Source of the DNA: Opitutaceae bacterium
Lineage (GTDB): Bacteria; Verrucomicrobiota; Verrucomicrobiia; Opitutales; Opitutaceae
Length of the DNA: 64,000 nucleotides
Reading direction: 5' to 3'
Assembly (NCBI GenBank): GCA_003151515.1
Contig: PLXS01000002.1
Location: 62,001 to 126,000, forward strand
Shown: positions 17,704-24,538 of the stretch, piece by piece
Position numbering within the stretch: the stretch's first letter is position 1
Layout: every line of letters begins with the position of its first letter
Notes under the pieces: model-generated
Database searches by the model: none
The model's input: only the letters and a program-made list of their open reading frames with translations
Told to the model about the DNA's origin: nothing
Made by a program: the position numbers and the translations under genes

Positions 17704-19122
17704 TCACAGGAACCTCGGCAGCGCCCCGTCCATCGGGGGTGTCACCGGGAAGTCGCGCATCTTGCCGGGGTTCAAGAGTCCCTTGGGGTCGGCCGCCTGC
17801 TTGAGCTGCGCCTTCGACGGGAACGAGGCGTCGCGGGCGGCCTCCTCGAGGTAGCAGGTGTGGGGGTTGTTGCTGGCAATGCCGATCTCGCCCGCGTAGG
17901 CGATCATCTCCCGCAGGTCGTCCTCGCTTATGTAGCGGACGACCGGCAGCAACAGCGCCATCACCGGCCCGATCTCGCCCGATGGCCCGCGGGAGCGTAC
18001 GAACTCGAAATGCAGGTGGATGCGGCCGTGGAATCGCTCCTTCAGGAGCGCGGCCTGCTCGGCGAAGTTGGGCCCCATCGCGAACTGCAGGTACGTGTGG
18101 CCGGGGTGGTTCTTTAGCATCCAGAGCGTGCTGTGGTTCCAGGCGTACTCCATGAGCATCGGCTGGCGCTTGGGCTCGTGGTGCGCGATGACGTTCGGGA
18201 CGCTCAGGCCCTTCTGCCTCGCCTCGGCCACCAGGGCAGCGGTGAACGCGTCGTCCACCTCGAGCCAGATGATGGAGTGGCCCGCGGGCAGCATCCGGAT
18301 CAGGGGCTTGAAGCTGGCGCCGAAGATGGGCTCGAGCAGGGAGACAAGCCGCTTGGGAATCGAGTCATCGCGGGCGACCCGGGTCGCGAAGTCCGTGACG
18401 GCGGCCCAGTCCGGGCCGGTGACGATGATCTGGTCCCACCTGCGCGCGGGCGCCAGGCGCAGCTGGACCTCCGTGATCACCCCATTGGTCCCGTAGGCGT
18501 GGTACGCCTTGAGCGTGTCGCCCTCCTCCAGGGTGATCTCGCGCGGCTCGGCCTCCATAGTCATGAGCTTGATTCGCTTGATCGTCCCCTGGTCGCGCAG
18601 GCCGCCCCAGGTGATGGATCCGATGCCCCCTGACCCCCCGCAGACGAAGCCGCTCACGGTCGACTTGACCCACGTCGACGGCAGGCAGCGCAGCTCCCAT
18701 CCCTTGGCCCGGACCGCCCGCTCGAGGTTTATGACGCGCACGCCCGGCTCTGTCGTCACCACCCCGTCCTCGACGGAGAGGATCCGGTCGAGGCCGGTGA
18801 TGTCGATTACCAGGCCGCCGCGCAGGGGTATGCACTGGCCGTAGTTGCCCGTCGCGCCGCCGCGCACGGTTACGGGCACGTCGTTCCTGTAGGCCAGGGA
18901 CAGCGTGGAGCCCAGCTCCTGCACCGAATGCACCCGGACGACGGCCGAGGCCGTCCTGGGCTCAAGCCGGTCCTTGAGGACGGGCGAGTACCAGTAGCAG
19001 TCCTTCGACATCGAGTCCACGTCGGCGCCGTTCGTGATGACCCTCTCGCGCCCGACAATCTCCTGCAGCTTCCTGACAAGCTGCGGGTCAACCTCGACGA
19101 AGCCGGGGGTTGGGGCGGACAT
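17704..19122 (-). CDS. FAD-binding oxidoreductase (GlcD / vanillyl-alcohol-oxidase type)
   Basis: 472 residues; flavin enzyme with an N-terminal PCMH FAD domain (VTVRGGATGNYGQCIPLRGG near residue 70, then SGFVCGGSGGIGSI near 150) and a C-terminal substrate cap ending NPGKMRDFP, a pattern normal for GlcD/D-lactate dehydrogenase-type enzymes. It probably oxidises an alpha-hydroxy acid or phenolic alcohol. It has one of the better ribosome sites in the window, AGGAG about eleven bases before ATG 19122, which fixes the start despite a long upstream open frame. Upstream lies a 304-base divergent leader with alternative stems. Confidence 0.85.
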   Translation of the reverse strand: MSAPTPGFVEVDPQLVRKLQEIVGRERVITNGADVDSMSKDCYWYSPVLKDRLEPRTASAVVRVHSVQELGSTLSLAYRNDVPVTVRGGATGNYGQCIPLRGGLVIDITGLDRILSVEDGVVTTEPGVRVINLERAVRAKGWELRCLPSTWVKSTVSGFVCGGSGGIGSITWGGLRDQGTIKRIKLMTMEAEPREITLEEGDTLKAYHAYGTNGVITEVQLRLAPARRWDQIIVTGPDWAAVTDFATRVARDDSIPKRLVSLLEPIFGASFKPLIRMLPAGHSIIWLEVDDAFTAALVAEARQKGLSVPNVIAHHEPKRQPMLMEYAWNHSTLWMLKNHPGHTYLQFAMGPNFAEQAALLKERFHGRIHLHFEFVRSRGPSGEIGPVMALLLPVVRYISEDDLREMIAYAGEIGIASNNPHTCYLEEAARDASFPSKAQLKQAADPKGLLNPGKMRDFPVTPPMDGALPRFL

Positions 19123-19426
19123 GGGCGTTGTTCTCCTGTCTGTTCTTGTGGAGCTTTTTCGGCGAGAAGGCGCTCGCTGCGATTCTCCGGTTACGCCCCC
19201 CCGGAAACGGCTTGGCAAGCCTTTCCCCGGCGGCACACCCCGTTTGGCGGGGCAAAGCCAATCGATGGGCTGAGAATGACAATTTCTGCACATTTGCGGC
19301 CGAGTCTTGGGACCCCCGCCCAACCGGCGTTCATTTGGGCTTGGGCAGGCCGCGCCGGCGCGGGTTTTCGCGCTCCAAGAAATACCCGCGAACCGTTCGC
19401 GCCGCCGCCTGTCCAGTGCCTGACCG
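19123..19426. other. Structured divergent intergenic region
   Basis: A 304-base region between the FAD oxidase (minus) and a plus-strand unknown. It holds stems GGCTT/AAGCC (19209-19221) and CCCCG/CGGGG (19238-19252), and a second AAGCC at 19255-19259 that could pair with the same GGCTT, making two exclusive folds. I do not recognise a known riboswitch class. No ORF is supported. Confidence 0.4.
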
Positions 19427-19957
19427 TTGAGCGCACAGGCCGAAGCCCTGCACCGTTTCGACCCGCCTTGGATCAAGACGGGCAGGGTGTACCGGCGCAT
19501 CTGCCTGCTGAGGCTCGAGGGCAGGAAGGACGACGCGAAGCGCGTCATGGACGGCGAATTCCCGGGGGCCGAGGCCGAGGCGCTGGCCGCGTGCCGCGGC
19601 GAGCCGGACGCTGGGCCCGCCCTCAGGTCCTTCCTTGCCGGGGAGGCGGAGCGAATGGCGATGGCGGTGGCCCTGGCCGAAGTGCTGGTGCCCGAGCTCT
19701 CGCAGCGCCTGGCGGCCCTGATCTCATCCGCCTCGTCGGACTCCGTCGTGGCGCTCCTGCAGAACATCATCATCACGGGGGGAGGCTCGCAGAGCCGCGG
19801 GATCGACACGGTCCTGCAGAAGAGGCTCGCCGACGAGGGCTACGAATCTCCCAGGGTCCGCCTGGCGGGGCAGGACTTCCAGCGTTACGTGGCCCTGGGC
19901 GCGCTCAAGGCCGCGCGGGCGGCCCGGGAGAACCAGTGGCAGGTCCTCTTCGACTAG
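19427..19957 (+). CDS. Hypothetical protein with actin-like ATPase C-terminal motif
   Basis: 176 residues from a TTG start at 19427. Residues 1-100 are a helical segment (EALHRFDPPWIKTGRVYRRI, LRLEGRKDDAKRVMDGEF) whose counterparts occur as small proteins in Opitutales. Residues about 105-170 look like the last part of an actin/Hsp70-fold ATPase: IIITGGGSQSRGIDTVLQKR then YVALGALKAARAAREN. The phosphate-1 and connect motifs of a whole ATPase are missing, so this cannot be a complete actin fold. It may be a fusion or a remnant of a larger gene. Codon use is strongly GC3-biased, so coding is likely. The gene is convergent with the APC permease, six bases apart. Confidence 0.55.
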   Translation: MSAQAEALHRFDPPWIKTGRVYRRICLLRLEGRKDDAKRVMDGEFPGAEAEALAACRGEPDAGPALRSFLAGEAERMAMAVALAEVLVPELSQRLAALISSASSDSVVALLQNIIITGGGSQSRGIDTVLQKRLADEGYESPRVRLAGQDFQRYVALGALKAARAARENQWQVLFD

Positions 19958-19962
19958 GGCAC

Positions 19963-21921
19963 CTAGGCGTCGACGCGGATCGGGAGCACCACGAACGGCA
20001 TGCTCGACAGGAAGAAGCGGCGCTGAAGGGTGGAGACCGTGTGGTTGTGCAGCCAGCGCGTCAGGTTCGTCTCGTTCGTGAAGAGCAGCTGGCCGGCGAA
20101 GAACACGTTGTTCGGGAACTGGCCCGCGGCCTCGCGCGCGAGCTTCATCACCTCGTTGGTCACGTCGTAGCCGATCGAGGTGAAGGCCCTCGACCCGTAG
20201 CCCCGCGCCCTGGCGAACTCGACGTAGCGCTCGGCCTGGTCCTGCGTGTGCGCGCGCAGGGCCTCGATCTCCTCGGCGCCCTTGAAGTTGCCCGCGTCCA
20301 CCGAGCCCACCGCGACGAAGACGTAGTTGCGGAACGTGTCGCCGAACATGCGCGGCACGTTCAGGAGCGTGTGCAGTCCCAGCCCGTTGAACCCGTTTAC
20401 GAGGATCACGGCGGTGCGCGCCTTGGGGTCGGCGGCCGGCGGCTCGCCCGGGCTCATCTTGCTCTCCATCTGCGCGGCTTCGACGATCGTGTCCAGGCGC
20501 CTGAGCTGCTGCGCGACGCCGTTGTAGTGGCGCTTGACCGCGAACGCCGCGACGACGAAGATCCCGGTCACGGCGAGCGTGACCCAGCCGCCCTCGAAGA
20601 ACTTCTCGAAGGTGAGCGCGAACAGGATCGAGAACGTCAGGACGAAGCCGAAGCCGTTGATCGCGAGCTTGTGCCACCAGGTGCGGTCCTGCGAGCGCAC
20701 CTGCCACCAGTGCCTCACCATGCCGGCCTGGGAGAGCGAGAAGGTGATGAACACGTTGATCGAGTAGAAGATGACGAGGAGGTCGACGGACCCCTGCGTG
20801 ACGAGCATCATCGCGAACGCGGCCAGGCCCATCAGGACCACGCCGTTCATCGTGACCAACCGCTCGCTCAGGTTTGCAAAGCGCGTCGGGAACCAGCGGT
20901 CCAGGGCCATGTTCGCCAGGACGCGCGGGCCGTCGAGGAAGCCGGTCTGGGCCGCGATGATCAGCAGCGCCGCCTCCGAGAAGAGGGTCACGATCACGAA
21001 GCCCGTCCCGGCCGAGTGCGGCCACGCCGCCGTCAACTGGTCGAACAGGACGGCGTTGAGCGTCTTGCCTGGGTTGATCTTGACGTCGTAGAGCTGGTAG
21101 GCGAGCAGGAGCCCGGCGACCGTCAGCGAGAGGGACAACCCCATGTAGAGCATGGTCCTGCGCCCCGTGCGCACGCGCGGCTCGCGCAGGATCGGCAGGC
21201 CGTTGCTCACGGCCTCGATCCCCGTGTACGTGCCGGCGCCCATGCTGTAGGAGCGAAGCAGGAGCGCCATGAGGCCGAAGAGCCCGACCGAGCCGCTCAC
21301 CGCGTGCACCTCGTGGGCCGTGGCCGCTCCGATCGCCTCGAGGCCGGAGGCGTGCGTCGCCATCGCGTACACGATCGCGAAGGCGTGCGTGAGCACGAAC
21401 ACCGTGAAGATCGGCACCCAGATGAGCACCGACTCCTTGACCCCCCTCAGGTTTATGAGCGTCAGGCCCACGACCCCCGCCACGGCGAACCCGAGCTTGA
21501 AGTGCTGCGCCGAGTCCGGGAACAGGCTGAAGAGGGCGTCTGCGCCGCTGGCCACCGATATCGTCACGGTGAGGACGTAGTCGATCAGGAGCGCGCAGCC
21601 CGACACGACGCCGGCCGAGGGCGAGAGGAGCTTGCTTGCCACCAGGTAGCCGCCGCCGCCCGTCGGGAAGAGCGAGATGATCTGGGAGTAGCTCGCGCAG
21701 ATGGCGACGATCGTGATCACGCAGGCGAGCGCCACGAAGAGGCTCAGGTGCGTGTTGCCGCCCAGCGCCTTGAAGGACTCCTCGGGCCCGTAGCACGAGG
21801 ATGAGAGCCCGTCGGCCCCCAGGCCCACCCAGGCGAACACTGCGATCAGCGATATGCTGTGGAACAGGTTCCGGTCCGAGAGGGACTTCTCCCGGCCGAA
21901 GAGGATGGATTTCAGGGACAT
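19963..21921 (-). CDS. APC-superfamily amino acid/cation permease with C-terminal cytosolic domain
   Basis: 652-residue inner-membrane transporter of about 12 helices: DRNLFHSISLIAVFAWVGLG, SSCYGPEESFKALGG, FPTGGGGYLVASKLLSPSAG (helix 1-2 signature), and VLANMALDRWFPTRFANLSER. A soluble C-terminal domain of roughly 170 residues follows (ILVNGFNGLGLHTLLNVPRM). This layout is found in potassium- or amino-acid-like APC proteins; the substrate is unknown. ATG 21921 has no ribosome site. A small ORF with a strong one overlaps it in another frame, so translation is probably coupled. The gene converges with an unknown gene at 19957. Confidence 0.8.
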   Translation of the reverse strand: MSLKSILFGREKSLSDRNLFHSISLIAVFAWVGLGADGLSSSCYGPEESFKALGGNTHLSLFVALACVITIVAICASYSQIISLFPTGGGGYLVASKLLSPSAGVVSGCALLIDYVLTVTISVASGADALFSLFPDSAQHFKLGFAVAGVVGLTLINLRGVKESVLIWVPIFTVFVLTHAFAIVYAMATHASGLEAIGAATAHEVHAVSGSVGLFGLMALLLRSYSMGAGTYTGIEAVSNGLPILREPRVRTGRRTMLYMGLSLSLTVAGLLLAYQLYDVKINPGKTLNAVLFDQLTAAWPHSAGTGFVIVTLFSEAALLIIAAQTGFLDGPRVLANMALDRWFPTRFANLSERLVTMNGVVLMGLAAFAMMLVTQGSVDLLVIFYSINVFITFSLSQAGMVRHWWQVRSQDRTWWHKLAINGFGFVLTFSILFALTFEKFFEGGWVTLAVTGIFVVAAFAVKRHYNGVAQQLRRLDTIVEAAQMESKMSPGEPPAADPKARTAVILVNGFNGLGLHTLLNVPRMFGDTFRNYVFVAVGSVDAGNFKGAEEIEALRAHTQDQAERYVEFARARGYGSRAFTSIGYDVTNEVMKLAREAAGQFPNNVFFAGQLLFTNETNLTRWLHNHTVSTLQRRFFLSSMPFVVLPIRVDA

Positions 21922-22025
21922 GGCTGTTGGGGCCCGGCGGCGCGAGGACCCTGAGCGCACTGGGAAAGGCGAGACGATGGAACGGAGTGCGGGGTGGGCA
22001 AGGTAGACGTGGACGGCCTGGACAT
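21912..22025 (-). CDS. Overlapping upstream small ORF (37 aa) before the APC permease
   Basis: ATG 22025 is preceded by a near-ideal GGAGG at seven bases (GGAGGAACTTATG), among the best ribosome sites in the window. The frame runs 37 codons and stops with TGA inside the permease start (its last bases are ATGTCCCTGA, where the permease begins ATG-TCC-CTG). The permease itself has only GGCCCCAACAGCC before its ATG. The peptide is rich in Ser, Pro and Thr (MSRPSTSTLPTPHSVPSSR...). It probably acts as a translational coupler or leader rather than a functional peptide. Confidence 0.5.
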   Translation of the reverse strand: MSRPSTSTLPTPHSVPSSRLSQCAQGPRAAGPQQPCP

Positions 22026-22087
22026 AAGTTCCTCCACAACCGGCGGATAGCAGGAATTTAATGCAGCTTTAATGCCAAGGCACCCGC

Positions 22088-22116
22088 TTGACAGGGGCCG
22101 ACGCTGATCGCTATCT
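22088..22116 (+). promoter_or_regulatory. Candidate sigma-70 promoter for the HNH gene
   Basis: TTGACA at 22088-22093, a 17-base spacer, and CTATCT at 22111-22116. The -35 is a perfect consensus, the -10 moderate. Predicted initiation near 22123 would leave almost no leader before ATG 22128. Confidence 0.4.
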
Positions 22117-22127
22117 CAGTGGCGCGC

Positions 22128-22745
22128 ATGGAGGCCGCCCTAGACCAACCGGTACTTGTCCTCAACCGCCTGTGGCAGGCGGTCAACATCATCGGTGCGC
22201 GCAGGGCGTTCGGCCTCCTCGCACGGGGCCACGCCCACGTCGTCCACCACCAGCAGGACGACTTCAGGATGTTCTCGATGATGGACTGGATCGACTTCTC
22301 GATGAGCAACCCGCCCCTGGCCGAGCTCGAGATGGTCCACACCCCGACGCGGACCATAAGGCTGCCGCGCGTCATCCTGCTCACCTTCTTCGACAAGCTA
22401 CCGTGCAAGGAGCTCAAGCTCACGCGCAACAACGTGTTCGAGCGCGACAAGAACTCGTGCCAGTACTGCGCCCGAATGCTCCCCCGCGAGCAGCTCAACC
22501 TGGACCACGTCATCCCGCGCGACTACGGCGGCAAGACGACGTGGGAGAACATCGTCTGCTCCTGCATCCGCTGCAACACGCGCAAGTCGAACCGCCTTCC
22601 CCACGAGGCGGGAATGCGCCTCATCCGCAAGCCGTCGCGCCCGAAGTGGAGGCCGGTGATCTCGATGATGCTCGGCAACCAGCACCGCGAGATCTGGAAG
22701 GACTTCCTCGACATCGCCTACTGGAACGTGGAGCTGGAGGAGTGA
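22128..22745 (+). CDS. HNH endonuclease-family protein
   Basis: 205 residues with the widespread start MEAALDQPVLVLNRLWQAVNIIGARRAFGLL. The HNH core is complete: CQYC zinc pair, LNLDHVIPRDYGG with the catalytic His, and CIRCN second zinc pair with ENIVC between. This stand-alone chromosomal HNH family is conserved in many bacterial phyla and is not tied to phage; its role is not established. ATG 22128 was chosen over GTG 22119. The strong candidate promoter ends only about 5 bases upstream, implying a leaderless or near-leaderless message. Confidence 0.82.
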   Translation: MEAALDQPVLVLNRLWQAVNIIGARRAFGLLARGHAHVVHHQQDDFRMFSMMDWIDFSMSNPPLAELEMVHTPTRTIRLPRVILLTFFDKLPCKELKLTRNNVFERDKNSCQYCARMLPREQLNLDHVIPRDYGGKTTWENIVCSCIRCNTRKSNRLPHEAGMRLIRKPSRPKWRPVISMMLGNQHREIWKDFLDIAYWNVELEE

Positions 22746-22765
22746 CCCGGCGGCGCGCCGCGGCC

Positions 22766-24463
22766 CTAGGCCCTGGTGACGGGAAGCGTGACGCGCATCG
22801 TGGTGCCGGCGGGGCTTGAGCCCATGAGCTCGATGTCGCCGTTGTGGCTCAGCAGGACCCTCTTGGCTATGGCCAGGCCGAGCCCGGTGCCGTCCGGCCG
22901 CCCGGTCAGGAACGAGTCGAATATCCGCGAGCGGACGGCGTCCGGTATCCCGGAGCCCGTGTCCTCGACGTCGAGGACCGCGACGGAGCCCGGCCCGCGC
23001 GCCTCGGCCCGGAGCCTGAGCGTGATCGTGCCGCCCTCGGGCATCGCCTGCATCGAGTTTATGAGCAGGTTCAGCAGCACCTGCTGCAGTTGGCCCTTGT
23101 GGCCCTCGATGACGATGGGCTGCGCCGGCGGCTCGAAGGTCACCCGGATCTTGCTCTGGGCCAGCTTGAGGCGGATGAGGACCAGCGTGTCCTCGATGAC
23201 CTCGGTCAGCTGGTGGCGCGAGTGCAGGCTGGTCGGTGCCTTCGCGAAGCTGAGCACGCGCGTGACGATGGCCTCCAGCTGGTCGAGCTTCTCGCCGATC
23301 ACGCGGATGTCCGTGCGGCGCGGGTCGCCCACGGGGAACTCGAGCCCGAGGCCGCCGTGCAGGAGCTTGAGCACGGTCAGGGGGTTCCTGATCTCGTGGG
23401 CGATCTCGGCGGCCAGAAGGCCCAGCGTCGTCAGGCGCTCGTTCTTGCGAAGCGACTCCTCGCTCATGAACACGCGGGCGTACAGCCGGGAGTTCTGCAG
23501 CGCGACCGCCCCCAGGCTCGCCAGGGCCAGGCACAGGCGCTTCTCGTCGTTGTCAAAGATGCGCGTGCGCTCGGTGAAGATGGCGAGGACGCCCATCACC
23601 TCCCCCTCGTAGAGCACCGGGGCCGCGAGGACTGACCGCAGCCCCGCGTCCTTGGGCAGGTCGGCGAGGTCATGGAACTCCGCGGACTGGATGTTCGCGA
23701 AGGCGACGGGCTTTCTCGTGTGGATGGCGGACGCGAACAGGCACGAGCGCAGGGGGATGTCGCCCTCCGGAGCGAGCGTGGCGGGGTCTCCCGTGAACGA
23801 CTCCAGCCGTAGGCTGGCCGAGGCCGGGTCGTGCAGGAAGAACGCGCAGCAGCGCGCCTGCAGCATCACCGCGGCGTCGCGCGTCAGGGTGTCGAAGAGC
23901 TCCCGCTGCTCTAGCTTGCCCACGAGCGCCTGGCCGGTGGCGATCAGGGCCTCGAGCTGCCTCGCCTTGCCTCGCAGGTGGCGAAGCTCCCAGAGCCTGT
24001 GCAGGGCCATCGCGGCCTCCGCTGCAAAGGCCACAAGCCGCTCAAGGTCGCCTTCGCCGAAGGCGCCGGGCCGGTCGCTCGCCAGCTCGATGACGCCCAG
24101 GACGCGCCCCTCGGAGACGACCATGGGGGCGGCCATCTCGCAGCGCGTCTCGCGCCGCGTCGGCCTGCTCCTCTGCTCGCCCGCCGTGTCGGGGACAAGC
24201 AGGGGCCGCGCGTGCCAGGCCACCCAGCCCGCGACGCCCTGGCCGGGCACGAGCGAGCGGTCGGCGTCCTCCGGCAGGCCGACCGAGGCCTCGATCTCCA
24301 GCTTGCCCGACTCGGGGTTGTTGTAAGCGACGTGGCCGCTGTCCGCCTCGAGCGCGCGGGAGATGAGTGAAAGCACCTGGCGCGTCGCCTCGCTCGGGTC
24401 GTCTATGGCCGAGGCCAGCGACGAGATGGCGTGGAGAGCCTTGAGGTCCGCCTTCTCGCTCAT
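22766..24463 (-). CDS. GAF-domain sensor histidine kinase
   Basis: 565-residue soluble kinase without membrane helices. Two GAF domains (about 20-155 and 170-325) sense a small intracellular ligand or redox state. The HisKA block has the phospho-acceptor His356 (AHEIRNPL), followed by an HATPase with N-box (LLNLLINSMQAMPEGG), DTGSGIP and GTGLGLAIAKR. The partner response regulator is not in this window. It ends 20 bases from the HNH gene (convergent) and lies immediately downstream of glnD on the same strand (75-base gap), hinting at co-transcription with nitrogen sensing; that link is inference. Confidence 0.88.
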   Translation of the reverse strand: MSEKADLKALHAISSLASAIDDPSEATRQVLSLISRALEADSGHVAYNNPESGKLEIEASVGLPEDADRSLVPGQGVAGWVAWHARPLLVPDTAGEQRSRPTRRETRCEMAAPMVVSEGRVLGVIELASDRPGAFGEGDLERLVAFAAEAAMALHRLWELRHLRGKARQLEALIATGQALVGKLEQRELFDTLTRDAAVMLQARCCAFFLHDPASASLRLESFTGDPATLAPEGDIPLRSCLFASAIHTRKPVAFANIQSAEFHDLADLPKDAGLRSVLAAPVLYEGEVMGVLAIFTERTRIFDNDEKRLCLALASLGAVALQNSRLYARVFMSEESLRKNERLTTLGLLAAEIAHEIRNPLTVLKLLHGGLGLEFPVGDPRRTDIRVIGEKLDQLEAIVTRVLSFAKAPTSLHSRHQLTEVIEDTLVLIRLKLAQSKIRVTFEPPAQPIVIEGHKGQLQQVLLNLLINSMQAMPEGGTITLRLRAEARGPGSVAVLDVEDTGSGIPDAVRSRIFDSFLTGRPDGTGLGLAIAKRVLLSHNGDIELMGSSPAGTTMRVTLPVTRA

Positions 24464-24538
24464 GGGTCGAATCGTTCAGGCCCGGGGGTCCCCGGGAAAG
24501 CGTTCATGGGTCCGCCCCGGCGCGCCTCCAAGAGCACG

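Noticed and set aside
18928..21804. A 958-codon open frame on the plus strand across the FAD oxidase and APC permease genes
   Set aside because: It is antisense to two well-recognised genes and its protein is Arg/Ala/Gly/His-rich without domains; GC-rich third positions keep this frame open.
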